A model generated the notes under the pieces. It searched no databases. It saw nothing but the letters and a program-made list of their open reading frames with translations, and was not told the DNA's origin. A program made the translations under genes and the position numbers. Positions 34,046-43,060 of a stretch of 64,000 bases of DNA are shown here, piece after piece. Location of the stretch: positions 124,001 through 188,000 of the forward strand of contig JAHHHK010000016.1 of assembly GCA_019359395.1 (NCBI GenBank), given 5' to 3'. This stretch comes from Komarekiella atlantica HA4396-MV6. GTDB taxonomy: Bacteria; Cyanobacteriota; Cyanobacteriia; Cyanobacteriales; Nostocaceae. Each line of letters starts with the position of its first letter. Position 1 is the stretch's first letter.

Positions 34046-34897
34046 ATCTGACATTTAATTATGTCTACCTACTTATGTGAAAAATTTTAAGTAATGTAGG
34101 GTGGACTTTGCTCACCATATCCAAGTTTTGGTGGGCTTTGCTTACCCTAGGTGTATTTCAAAAATCAAATAGGAGTCCTAATATATCTAAAATATATTGA
34201 TAATCAACTGAACGAAGTTTCACAAGACCCCAGTGGTTTGTTAGATTGTAGAAGCAAATTGCCGTTGGCTAGACGGTATCCCAGTAAAAAGAGAAGTCTG
34301 ATCGTCTGCTTCCGAGAAGTCCGAGGATCAGCTTTCTATGTTTCCCGCAGGGTTTTGCCAAAGCATCGGAACTTCGAGCGACCGTTGGGATCTCGAATGC
34401 GATCCAAGGCAGATGGGGGGTTTTCCACACCTGATAGTGCGGCTAGCTCCTCTAGTTAATGGGCGGGGTTTTCTCTCCTACGTAGCACAATTGTAAAAGA
34501 GACAGCCGACTCGGCAGTAATAAGTTCGAGCAGAGCTTTCTTCTGTTCTTAACTTCCCTATCTTTTGTCGTCTCCTACGAGGAAAACATCTGTTGCTAAA
34601 AATTTGCTGGTGATCTTTGTAAAAGGTAAAAGGTAAAATCAATTATTAATAAAAATTAACTTTCGCCTTCTGCCTTACCGAACTTCTGATGTCTTACGAC
34701 AAACCCTCCGGCTGACGCTCCCATAGGGTAGCAAGCTAAGCGCAGTGTACCGCAAGCAAGACTAGCTACCACAGCGCTATCACAGTCTAGGTCGGGTCTC
34801 TTTACAGCACTGTCTCACCGCCTACAGGCGTCTACGGCAAAAGCTGCAAATCTAGAGTTCTCTCTGCTTTCTTCCTTCTAACTTTTACCTTTGCTAT
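34046..34897. other. Long gap upstream of dnaJ, repeats only
   Basis: About 850 bases. It contains a hairpin repeat (gtagggtggactttgctcac and ggtgggctttgcttacccta, 34096-34149, of the type also near 39361), an unexplained GC-richer stretch (34220-34470) with an open frame lacking coding character, and dispersed-repeat debris at 34690-34850 (aaaccctccggctgacgctc). The dnaJ promoter must lie here. No tRNA-like fold was found. Confidence 0.5.
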
Positions 34898-36028
34898 ATG
34901 GCCCGCGACTATTATGAAATTCTGGGTGTCTCCCGTGACGCCGACAAAGAAGAACTCAAACAAGCCTACCGCCGCTTAGCCCGAAAGTATCACCCAGACG
35001 TGAACAAAGAACCAGGAGCGGAAGAGCGCTTTAAAGAAATTAATCGCGCTTATGAAGTACTCTCAGAATCAGAAACCCGCGCTCGTTATGATCGCTTTGG
35101 CCCAGAGGGTGTGTCAAGTGGAGCTGGTGCAGGTTTCCAAGATATTGGCGACATGGGTGGCTTTGCCGATATTTTTGAAAGCATTTTTAGTGGCTTCGCT
35201 GGCGGCATGGGTGGCCCAACACAACAAAGACGACGCAGTGGGCCTGTGCGGGGTGACGATCTGCGGCTAGACCTGAAGTTAGACTTTCGGGAAGCCGTGT
35301 TTGGCGGTGAAAAAGAAATTCGGATTTCGCATTTAGAAAACTGTGAAGTGTGTAGCGGTTCGGGTGCTAAGCCTGGAACGCGCCCCAGGACTTGTTCAAC
35401 TTGTGGCGGTTCGGGTCAAGTACGTCGTGTCACTAGAACCCCCTTTGGCAGCTTTACCCAAGTCTCAACTTGTCCCACTTGTAATGGAACAGGAATGGTA
35501 ATTGAAGATAAATGTGATGCATGTGACGGTAAGGGCGCAAACCAGGTAACGAAGAAACTCAAAATTACTATTCCTGCTGGTGTGGATAATGGTACACGCT
35601 TGCGAATTTCTAATGAAGGGGATGCTGGTCAACGAAGTGGCCCCCCTGGTGACTTGTATGTCTATTTGTTCGTGAACGAGGACGAAGAATTCCAAAGAGA
35701 TGGCATCAACATTCTCTCAGAAATCAAAATTAGCTATCTTCAGGCAATTCTCGGTTGCCGTTTAGAGGTGGATACGGTAGATGGGCTGGTGGAACTGATA
35801 ATTCCTCCTGGAACTCAACCAAATACAGTGATGAAGTTGGAAAATCGTGGCGTACCTCGCTTGGGTAATCCTGTGAGTCGGGGCGACCAAATGCTGACGG
35901 TGTTAATTGATATTCCTAATAAGGTGACTCCAGATGAGAGGGAATTGTTGGAGAAGCTAGCTAAAATTAAGGGAGACCGTACAGGTAAAGGCGGTCTAGA
36001 AGGATTTTTGGGAAATCTGTTTAAGTGA
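34898..36028 (+). CDS. dnaJ: Chaperone DnaJ (type I)
   Basis: A 376-residue type I J-protein that delivers substrates to DnaK and stimulates its ATPase. It has the J domain with [20 protein letters not shown] (HPD at about 33), a Gly/Phe region ([20 protein letters not shown]), the zinc domain with four CXXCXGXG repeats ([32 protein letters not shown]) and two C-terminal beta domains. Its last bases overlap the TusA-like start (ATGA at 36025), so the two are translationally coupled. Confidence 0.97.
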   Translation: MARDYYEILGVSRDADKEELKQAYRRLARKYHPDVNKEPGAEERFKEINRAYEVLSESETRARYDRFGPEGVSSGAGAGFQDIGDMGGFADIFESIFSGFAGGMGGPTQQRRRSGPVRGDDLRLDLKLDFREAVFGGEKEIRISHLENCEVCSGSGAKPGTRPRTCSTCGGSGQVRRVTRTPFGSFTQVSTCPTCNGTGMVIEDKCDACDGKGANQVTKKLKITIPAGVDNGTRLRISNEGDAGQRSGPPGDLYVYLFVNEDEEFQRDGINILSEIKISYLQAILGCRLEVDTVDGLVELIIPPGTQPNTVMKLENRGVPRLGNPVSRGDQMLTVLIDIPNKVTPDERELLEKLAKIKGDRTGKGGLEGFLGNLFK

Positions 36029-36285
36029 TGAAGCCCTCCTCCCTTTCAACTCCTGATGCTCAACTCGATTTGCGCGGTACTCCTTGCCCCATTAATTTTG
36101 TACGGACAAAACTACGTCTGGAGAAAATGCAGCCAGGAGGTTTGCTAGAAGTCTGGCTAGACCTAGGAGAGCCAATTGAGCAGGTTCCTGATAGTCTGAC
36201 AATGGCAGGCTATCAGGTTGAACAAATTATAGATTGCACTAGTTATTTTTCTCTATTAGTACGCCGCCCACTTACTGAGCAATGA
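36025..36285 (+). CDS. TusA/SirA-family sulfurtransferase-like protein
   Basis: An 86-residue protein with the family motif [20 protein letters not shown]; the cysteine in the CP motif is the sulfur-carrying residue of TusA. It is a soluble two-layer alpha/beta fold. It overlaps dnaJ at the start and rsgA at the end (both ATGA), so dnaJ-TusA-like-rsgA is one tightly packed operon. The physiological sulfur acceptor is unknown. Confidence 0.9.
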   Translation: MMKPSSLSTPDAQLDLRGTPCPINFVRTKLRLEKMQPGGLLEVWLDLGEPIEQVPDSLTMAGYQVEQIIDCTSYFSLLVRRPLTEQ

Positions 36286-37421
36286 GAGGGGAAGATATTG
36301 CTGAAAATGGACAGTTATTGGGTACTGTGCTGGCCGTGCAGGCTAATTTTTACCAGGTACAGATGGATGCAGGAGGAGAGGAAAGCAAAGGAGCGGAAGA
36401 AAAAAAGGATTTAAATGCCCCTCTGCCCCCCTGCTTTTCTGCTCCTTTGCCTCTTCATTCCTCTCTTCTGCTTTGTACTCGCAGAACACGCCTGAAAAAA
36501 ATCGGACAACAGGTGATGGTGGGCGATCGCGTCGTTGTCGAAGAACCAGATTGGGCTGGAGGGCGGGGAGCGATCGCTGAGGTTTTACCCCGCCAAAGCG
36601 AATTAGATCGTCCAGCGATCGCTAATGTTAACCAAATCTTATTGGTATTTGCTGTCGCTGATCCGCCTTTGGAACCTTATCAATTGAGTCGGTTTCTAGT
36701 TAAGGCTGAGTCTACTGGCTTGGATGTGCTTTTATGTTTGAATAAAAGTGATTTAATTTCACAGCAGGAACACCAGCAAATTAGCGATCGCCTACTTGCT
36801 TGGGGCTATGAACCATTATTTATTAGCGTCAAAAATGGTATAAATATTAACCAAGTAGCTAGTTATCTCAGCAATAAAATTACTGTAGTTGCTGGGTCTT
36901 CTGGCGTTGGTAAATCTAGCTTAATTAATGCGCTGATTTCTTCGGCTAACTTGCGCGTAGGAGAAGTTTCTGGCAAACTAGCTCGTGGTCGTCATACTAC
37001 CCGCCATATAGAATTATTTGAGTTGCCTAGCGGTGGTTTGCTAGCAGATACTCCCGGCTTTAATCAGCCTGATTTGGATTGTACTCCAGAAGAATTAGTA
37101 CATTATTTCCCAGAGGCTAGAGAGCGCTTAGCAGTTGCTAGCTGTCGGTTTAGTGATTGTCTGCATCGAGACGAGCCTGATTGTGCCGTGCGGGGAGATT
37201 GGGAGCGGTATCAACATTATTTAGAATTTGTGACGGAAGCGATCGCCCTTCAAACTCAGCTTCACCAACAAGCCGATCCTGAATCCAACCTCAAGTTAAA
37301 AAGCAAAAGCAAAGGGCAAAGTCAATACGAACCCAAGCTGGAAAGTAAAAAATATCGCCGTGTTTCCCGGCGGACTCAACTGCAAGCACTGCAAGATTTG
37401 TATCAGGACGAAGAAGAGTAA
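36282..37421 (+). CDS. rsgA: Ribosome small-subunit GTPase RsgA with an inserted loop
   Basis: A 379-residue circularly permuted GTPase that helps mature the 30S subunit. Order: N-terminal OB fold (GQLLGTVLAVQANFYQVQMD), G4 NKSDL (about 167), G1 GSSGVGKSSLINAL (about 208), G3 DTPGF (about 260), and the zinc knuckle with CRFSDCLHRDEPDC (about 288). Within the OB fold about 35 extra residues, rich in Glu/Lys then Pro/Leu/Ser, interrupt ...QMD and LLCTRRTRLKK. They are encoded by an inverted repeat (36372-36466), so the frame survived an insertion. Third gene of the dnaJ operon. Confidence 0.94.
   Translation: MRGEDIAENGQLLGTVLAVQANFYQVQMDAGGEESKGAEEKKDLNAPLPPCFSAPLPLHSSLLLCTRRTRLKKIGQQVMVGDRVVVEEPDWAGGRGAIAEVLPRQSELDRPAIANVNQILLVFAVADPPLEPYQLSRFLVKAESTGLDVLLCLNKSDLISQQEHQQISDRLLAWGYEPLFISVKNGININQVASYLSNKITVVAGSSGVGKSSLINALISSANLRVGEVSGKLARGRHTTRHIELFELPSGGLLADTPGFNQPDLDCTPEELVHYFPEARERLAVASCRFSDCLHRDEPDCAVRGDWERYQHYLEFVTEAIALQTQLHQQADPESNLKLKSKSKGQSQYEPKLESKKYRRVSRRTQLQALQDLYQDEEE
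36372..36466. repeat. Purine/pyrimidine inverted repeat inserted in frame in rsgA
   Basis: The left arm is purine-rich (ggaggagaggaaagcaaagg, agcggaagaaaa) and the right arm is its imperfect complement (cttttctgctcctttgcctc, ttcattcctctcttctgc), with cccctctgcccccctgc between. It encodes EESKGAEEKKDLNAPLPPC and SAPLPLHSSL. Such arms would form a large hairpin in DNA or mRNA. Confidence 0.75.
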
Positions 37422-37726
37422 AAGTTTTACTTAATGTATAGCCATGTAGATATACCACACAAATAGCAGTTATCTTCTTTTAAGATTTATTTATTATTAG
37501 GTTATAAGTTCAGATCTGCCGACGGCAGTTACATGAGGGAAGAAGCCAACCCTCAGACTTCTCTGTCTGTGCAACGCAATGGTTCCGTAGCGCTGTATTC
37601 TGATATTGAACGGGATAAATTGCGAATAAATCACTAATCATTATAACAATCTCCATAAAGTCTTAAAATATTGTTAATTTCTGCCAAACCTCTCGACCTT
37701 CAACTTACAAGTACCACCAAATCATT
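37422..37726. other. Gap upstream of the GH57 gene, no gene
   Basis: About 300 bases with minor repeat-like pieces (ctgccgacggcag, 37517-37529, a short palindrome; gggaagaagccaaccctcag). It probably holds the promoter of the branching-enzyme gene. Confidence 0.4.
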
Positions 37727-39319
37727 ATGGCTATCGGCTACGTCGCTCTTGTACTCCACGCACACCTACCCTTCGTTCGTCACCCAGAAAGCGACTATGT
37801 GCTTGAGGAAGAATGGCTTTATGAAGCCATCACCGAAACATACATTCCTTTACTGAAAGTATTTGAAGGCTTAAAGCGAGACGGCATCGACTTTAAAATC
37901 ACAATGAGCATGACACCGCCTTTAGTGTCTATGCTTCGTGACCCTCTGTTGCAAGAACGCTATGACGCACACTTAGCCCAACTTGAAGAACTGATAGAAT
38001 TGGAGGCCGAGCGGAATACCCACAATGGGCATATTCGTTATTTAGCCGAACATTACGCCACTGAGTTTAATGGAGCGCGTCAGTTATGGGAACGCTACAA
38101 CGGTGATTTGGTAACAGCTTTTAAGCAGTTCCAAGACACTAACAACCTAGAAATTATCACTTGCGGCGCTACCCACGGCTATTTACCGCTGATGAAAATG
38201 TATCCGCAAGCTGTTTGGGCGCAAATTCAGGTAGCGTGCGAACACTACGAGCAAACCTTTGGACAAGCACCCAGAGGTATTTGGTTGCCTGAATGCGCCT
38301 ATTATGAAGGTGTAGAGCGGATGCTAGCAGATGCCGGGTTGCGCTACTTCCTCACCGATGGGCATGGTATCCTTTATGCCCGTCCTCGTCCGCGTTTTGG
38401 TACCTATGCTCCAATTTTTACAGAGACAGGTGTTGCAGCCTTTGGTCGAGATCATGAATCTTCTCAGCAGGTATGGTCTTCTGAAGTGGGCTATCCAGGT
38501 GCAGCAGAATATAGAGAATTTTACAAAGATTTGGGCTGGGAAGCAGAATATGAGTATATCAAGCCCTATATCATGCCCAATGGTCAGCGTAAAAATACGG
38601 GGATTAAGTATCATAAAATTACTGGACGCGGCTTAGGGCTTGCAGATAAAGCACTCTACGACCCATATTGGGCAAGGGAAAAGGCTGCGGAACATGCCGC
38701 TAACTTTATGTATAATAGAGAACGGCAATCTGAGCATCTTTATGGTATAATGCAACGCCCGCCAGTGATTGTTTCGCCCTACGATGCAGAGTTATTCGGA
38801 CATTGGTGGTATGAAGGCCCTTGGTTTATAGATTACCTGTTCCGCAAGTCATGGTATGACCAAAAAACCTATGCAATGACCCATTTGGCAGACTATTTAC
38901 GAGCGCAACCAACTCAGCAAGTCTGCCGTCCTTCCCAATCAAGCTGGGGTTTTAAGGGATTCCATGAGTATTGGTTAAACGAGACAAATGCGTGGATTTA
39001 CCCCCATTTGCACAAGGCCGCAGAACGCATGATTGAAATCTCGCACTTGGAGCCGGAAGATGAATTGGGGTGGAAAGCACTTAACCAAGCAGCGCGGGAA
39101 CTGCTATTGGCACAATCTTCCGACTGGGCGTTTATTATGCGGACGGGAACAATGGTACCTTATGCAGTCAGGCGGACGCGATCGCACCTGATGCGGTTCA
39201 ATAAACTCTACGAAGACGTTAAAATTGGCAAAATCGACAGCGGTTGGTTAGAAAAAGTCGAGTTAATGGACAATATCTTTCCCAAAATTAACTATCGCGT
39301 CTACCGTCCGTTGGCCTAG
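37727..39319 (+). CDS. GH57-family 1,4-alpha-glucan branching enzyme
   Basis: A 530-residue protein of the GH57 family (DUF1957 C-terminal type). It would introduce alpha-1,6 branches into glycogen in the cytoplasm. Motifs: HAHLPFVRHPE near the N-terminus (conserved region 1), GIWLPECAYYEGVERML near 185 with the catalytic glutamate, and SPYDAELFGHWWYEGPWF near 350 with the catalytic aspartate. The start at 37727 (MAIGYVALVLHAHLPF) is immediate to the first motif. Monocistronic, no classical GH13 branching gene beside it. Confidence 0.92.
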   Translation: MAIGYVALVLHAHLPFVRHPESDYVLEEEWLYEAITETYIPLLKVFEGLKRDGIDFKITMSMTPPLVSMLRDPLLQERYDAHLAQLEELIELEAERNTHNGHIRYLAEHYATEFNGARQLWERYNGDLVTAFKQFQDTNNLEIITCGATHGYLPLMKMYPQAVWAQIQVACEHYEQTFGQAPRGIWLPECAYYEGVERMLADAGLRYFLTDGHGILYARPRPRFGTYAPIFTETGVAAFGRDHESSQQVWSSEVGYPGAAEYREFYKDLGWEAEYEYIKPYIMPNGQRKNTGIKYHKITGRGLGLADKALYDPYWAREKAAEHAANFMYNRERQSEHLYGIMQRPPVIVSPYDAELFGHWWYEGPWFIDYLFRKSWYDQKTYAMTHLADYLRAQPTQQVCRPSQSSWGFKGFHEYWLNETNAWIYPHLHKAAERMIEISHLEPEDELGWKALNQAARELLLAQSSDWAFIMRTGTMVPYAVRRTRSHLMRFNKLYEDVKIGKIDSGWLEKVELMDNIFPKINYRVYRPLA

Positions 39320-39400
39320 TCTTGGTTGTAGACGCCATAGACATGACGCCAGTTGCTTAGCGTAGGGTGGGCATTGCCCACCTTATATTAGAAGTGAGGA

Positions 39401-39598
39401 GTGTTTATTTTACCAACAACAGAGCAAGCCTTAGCCTGTGTAAGGGTTTGTCAAATGTTGTCAAATCTGTACAAAGACATCCGCTTATTTCGATTTGACG
39501 ACAAAACCAGACAGGTTTACATTTTAGCTGGAGATAATCTCCAAATTATCGTATTAAGTAATGGGATCTGGGATTTTATCAATGAACCAGAATTATGA
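39401..39598 (+). CDS. DUF6888-type small protein (first of a pair)
   Basis: A 65-residue protein from a GTG at 39401 (gaggaGTGttt). The pattern TTEQALACVRVCQMLSNLYK, IRLFRFDD, QVYILAGDNLQI, GIWDF matches the small cyanobacterial DUF6888 family as I recall it. It overlaps the next gene by 17 bases, an arrangement typical of two-gene modules such as toxin-antitoxin pairs. No biochemical function is known to me. Confidence 0.7.
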   Translation: MFILPTTEQALACVRVCQMLSNLYKDIRLFRFDDKTRQVYILAGDNLQIIVLSNGIWDFINEPEL

Positions 39599-39779
39599 GC
39601 AAATGAGTTTTACACAGTTGAGAGCTTATGTTATTGAAAACCGCGAAGACATGGAAGCTCTACGTTTTCTAATGAGCAAACGTGATCCTAATTCTAAAGG
39701 TTATCCTATGCCTATGACAGAAGCCGATATGCAGGCACAGATGGAAATCATCAGGCGTAAGATTAATGGAGAGCTTTAG
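39582..39779 (+). CDS. DUF6887-type small protein (second of a pair)
   Basis: A 65-residue protein from the ATG at 39582 (MNQNYEQMSFTQLRAYVIEN), overlapping the DUF6888-type gene. Characteristic blocks: M.F.QLRAYV.E.R.D.EAL and a helical C-terminal half ending MEIIRRKINGEL. It is regularly paired with DUF6888 proteins in cyanobacteria. The pair looks intact here, unlike the modules in the first 23 kb. Confidence 0.7.
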   Translation: MNQNYEQMSFTQLRAYVIENREDMEALRFLMSKRDPNSKGYPMPMTEADMQAQMEIIRRKINGEL

Positions 39780-39892
39780 TAGGGTTGTTGCCCAGTAAAT
39801 GCAGGTGTGCGATCGCTATATTCTATATTCGCTGCTAGTAATAAAATTAGCCAACTTTTCAAAGAATTCAGAACATCAGTTAAGTTCTTGGC

Positions 39893-42598
39893 TTATAAAG
39901 GTAGCTTGATGGTGAAAGTAGCTCCTTGTTCAACGCCTGGGCTAGCGGCTTGAATAGTGCCGCCATGCAGTTCTACTAAATGATGGGCGATCGCTAAACC
40001 TAGTCCTAAACCACCTTGTTTGTGAGTAGAATGTCCTTGATGATAGCGTTCAAAAACATGGGGCAGTAACTCTGGGCTGATACCAATACCTGTATCACTT
40101 ACTTGTATGACTGCTGAGTCGGGGTATGTTGATTCAGAACAAGTCGATAACCGTACTTCTACCCGTCCTCCTGGCGGAGTAAACTTAATAGCATTCGAGA
40201 GTATATTTCCTAAAACTTGCAGTAAGCGGTTGATATCGGCAGAAATTGCTGGAATTGACCTGTCAAGTGTGGACTCTAAACTAATATTCTTAGCATTTGC
40301 GGATGGGTAGACGGTTTCGATCGCTACCCCGATAATTGCTCCAAGATTAACTTGGCTGAACTCCAGTTGTAGCTTGCCTCGGATGATGCGAGACATATCC
40401 AGCAAGTCTTCCAAGAGTTTTGCTTGAGACTTGGCATTGCTTTCGATGGTTTCTAAAGCGCGAGTCATATTCTCTGAATCAAGTTGCCGAGTCCGCAGTA
40501 GTTTTGCCCAGCCAAGAATAGCATTAAGTGGCGATCGCAGGTCATGAGATACCATTGCGACAAACTCATCCTTAGTGCGGTTAGCAGCCTCAGCTTCAGC
40601 GCGAGCGGTTTGCTCAAGTTGCAAAAGCAGATCACGTTCAGCTTCTAACTGCTTGCGATCGTTTATATCTGTACTTGTGCCAAACCATTTCATCACACGT
40701 CCTTGCTCATCCTTAATTGGCAAACCTCTGGCTAAATGCCAGCGATATATGCCGTCAAACCTGCGATAACGCATTTCATGTTCGTAAAGTTCACCTGTTT
40801 GCAAAGATTCTACCCATGTCTGGATAGTTAGTTGAATGTCCTCTGGATGTAAAACTTTTGTCCAGCCAAACCCCAGCGCTTCCTGAATCGGTTGTCCAGT
40901 AAATTCACACCAGCGTTGATTGACATGCTCGTATTCACCGCTAGGATTGCAAATCCAGACGAGTTGTGGCATGGCATCAGATAAGTAGCGGTAGCGTTCT
41001 TCGCTTTGACGCAAGGCTACTTCTGCATGTTTGCGATCGCTAATATCCGTCGTACTGCCAACTGCCCTGACTGGCTGCCCATTGGCATCTCGTTTAATCA
41101 CCCCTTGATCTAGTACATACCGATATTGCTGATCTTTGTGACGCGTTCTGTATTCAACAGCGTAGTGGTTTTGATTGGCAGACATAGCCCGAAAATAGTT
41201 ACCCAAAAGCTCTCTATCTTCGGGATGGGTTTGCTCTCTCCACCATTGATGAGTTGCTTGTGTCTCTTCTAAGGAGTAGCCCAAAATTCGAGTTAGCCCC
41301 TCAGTTCTGTCAACCGTATTTTTTTCAATATCCCAGTCATAAATTAAACAATTTACTGCTGCTGCCGCCAGTTGGAAGCGCTCATTGCTTAAGCGTAGCT
41401 TTTCCTCTACTTGCTTGCGTTCTGTGATGTCAAAGGTTGTACCAATAATCTGGTGGGGTGAACCGTCAGTATTCCTGGTGAATATAGTATCTCGACTACA
41501 AAACCAGCGCCATTCCCCATTAGCGTGTCGCATCCGATACTCATTTTCGAGAATGTCACCATCCTTAGCTGAGTCAAATCGTGTATCCCTAACAGGCGAG
41601 CGAGCTAAATCATCAGGATGCATTAAATTGATCAGGAACTCGGTTCCCATATCTTGAATTTGTTGAGGAGTGTAGCCAAGCAATTTATTAACCTGACCAT
41701 TGAGATAGATATTCCGCGCTTCTAGCAGGTCGTAAACGTACAAAATTCCTGGAGTTGTTTCGGCAATACGTTCAATGAAACTTTGGCTCTCCTGCAACTG
41801 TTGCTCTGCTTGCTTTTTTTCAGTCACGTCCCGCCAAGAAGCGACAAAGCCATCTGCCATTTTGGTGATCCGAATATCAACGGCTTTGGTTAACTGCTGC
41901 TTGCAATTAAAGGAAGTGTAGGTCAGTGATTCTTTCGCCAAAGGCTTGCCCGTTTCTACAACTTGGCAACACTCATTAAACAAGCCACTTTCTCGAAAAT
42001 TAAGTAGAATTTTGCACAAGCTTTTGCTTTGCTGTTCCTCCTGACTCATGCGGTTAAATTCACAAGCAGCAGCATTCACATAATCAACCTGAAAGTCCAC
42101 TATTTCACCCGTTTCATTCCGAATAGCTGAATAAATACCAAAACAATCCAGCATATTCTCAACCGAAGTGCGGAAACGCTCCTCACTGCGTTGCAATTCT
42201 TGATGTAGCTGAGCATTTTTGATTGCCGAGTGGATAGTAGAGCGCAAACGCTCCGCTGTCGTCTGTCCCTTGACTAGATAGTCTTGAACGCCACTTTTCA
42301 TCGCCTGAACAGCCACAATTTCGTTGCCATACCCAGTTAACATGATCACAGCAGGCATGGCTCCCTGTGTCTGCTGTTTTAATTCCGCCATAAATTCCAG
42401 CCCGTCTAAGTCTGGCAGCAGAAAGTCTAATAAGATGCCATCAGGCTGAAACTGCCGACATAATATTAATGCTCCTTCTCCCGATTCTTCTTCGAGAATT
42501 GTGTAGCTGTGTTCCTGGTCTTGCAGTAGATAGCGACGATATGCCTGGCGGTCTTCAGGAGAATCATCGATGATTAAAATGGTTAGCGGTTGTGCCAT
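39893..42598 (-). CDS. Hybrid histidine kinase: receiver, four PAS, HisKA, HATPase
   Basis: A 901-residue protein. It has an N-terminal receiver (LIIDDSPEDR, phospho-acceptor Asp58 in GILLDFLLPDLDG), then four PAS/PAC units (starting near LQRSEERFRTSVENM, LQESQSFIERIAET, LRLSNERFQLAAA, LRQSEERYRYLSDA), HisKA with the phospho-histidine in VAMVSHDLRSPLNAI (about 675), and HATPase with NAIKFTPPGG and GLGLGLAIAHHLV. No transmembrane helix, so it is cytoplasmic. It starts two bases after the upstream response regulator stop and forms the end of the phytochrome operon, suggesting a light-driven phosphorelay. Confidence 0.93.
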   Translation of the reverse strand: MAQPLTILIIDDSPEDRQAYRRYLLQDQEHSYTILEEESGEGALILCRQFQPDGILLDFLLPDLDGLEFMAELKQQTQGAMPAVIMLTGYGNEIVAVQAMKSGVQDYLVKGQTTAERLRSTIHSAIKNAQLHQELQRSEERFRTSVENMLDCFGIYSAIRNETGEIVDFQVDYVNAAACEFNRMSQEEQQSKSLCKILLNFRESGLFNECCQVVETGKPLAKESLTYTSFNCKQQLTKAVDIRITKMADGFVASWRDVTEKKQAEQQLQESQSFIERIAETTPGILYVYDLLEARNIYLNGQVNKLLGYTPQQIQDMGTEFLINLMHPDDLARSPVRDTRFDSAKDGDILENEYRMRHANGEWRWFCSRDTIFTRNTDGSPHQIIGTTFDITERKQVEEKLRLSNERFQLAAAAVNCLIYDWDIEKNTVDRTEGLTRILGYSLEETQATHQWWREQTHPEDRELLGNYFRAMSANQNHYAVEYRTRHKDQQYRYVLDQGVIKRDANGQPVRAVGSTTDISDRKHAEVALRQSEERYRYLSDAMPQLVWICNPSGEYEHVNQRWCEFTGQPIQEALGFGWTKVLHPEDIQLTIQTWVESLQTGELYEHEMRYRRFDGIYRWHLARGLPIKDEQGRVMKWFGTSTDINDRKQLEAERDLLLQLEQTARAEAEAANRTKDEFVAMVSHDLRSPLNAILGWAKLLRTRQLDSENMTRALETIESNAKSQAKLLEDLLDMSRIIRGKLQLEFSQVNLGAIIGVAIETVYPSANAKNISLESTLDRSIPAISADINRLLQVLGNILSNAIKFTPPGGRVEVRLSTCSESTYPDSAVIQVSDTGIGISPELLPHVFERYHQGHSTHKQGGLGLGLAIAHHLVELHGGTIQAASPGVEQGATFTIKLPL

Positions 42599-42600
42599 GA

Positions 42601-43056
42601 CTACTTGCTAGCAGCATTAGGGAGAATCGCAATATCCAACCAATAAGTAATAAAGCTTTGAATCGTTTGTACTAGTCTGTTGATATCAATTGGTTTCAAA
42701 ATATAACTAGCAACACAGCAGCGGTAACATATTTCAATATCTCTGGGGTTAGAAGAAGTAGTAAATACGACCACAGGAATAATTTTCAAGTCTTGATCTT
42801 GCTTGATTTGTTCTAAGATTTCTCGCCCATCGGTTCCCGGTAAATTCAAGTCGAGCAAAATAATTGAGGGACAGGGGAACCTTTGAGCATCGCTGTAGGG
42901 CCCCTTGTGGTAGAGAAAATCCAACGCTTCATCGCCATCGGTACAGCGAAAGACAGGATTGATTACGGCTTGTCGGTGCATGACTCGACGTAAAGCTTCA
43001 AAGTCTTCGTCGCTGTCTTCAATCACTAACAAGGGTTGGGCGGTTTTGCAAATCAT
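42601..43056 (-). CDS. rcp1: Rcp1-type response regulator of the phytochrome operon
   Basis: A 151-residue single receiver domain from the ATG at 43056 ([20 protein letters not shown]); the longer upstream frame only translates the phytochrome gene out of frame. It has acidic pocket residues EDSDED, the phospho-acceptor in [23 protein letters not shown] and the lysine in YILKPID. No output domain, as in Rcp1, which takes phosphate from Cph1. It begins four bases after the phytochrome stop and ends two bases before the hybrid kinase start. Confidence 0.92.
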   Translation of the reverse strand: MICKTAQPLLVIEDSDEDFEALRRVMHRQAVINPVFRCTDGDEALDFLYHKGPYSDAQRFPCPSIILLDLNLPGTDGREILEQIKQDQDLKIIPVVVFTTSSNPRDIEICYRCCVASYILKPIDINRLVQTIQSFITYWLDIAILPNAASK

Positions 43057-43060
43057 GGGT

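Noticed and set aside
34151-34459. 102-codon plus-strand frame upstream of dnaJ
   Set aside because: Arg/Ser-rich sequence without domain pattern, in a repeat-containing gap; no homology-like block recognised.
34220-34470. tRNA or small structured RNA gene
   Set aside because: No cloverleaf, T-loop (GTTCRANYC) or CCA-adjacent acceptor pairing could be found by eye.
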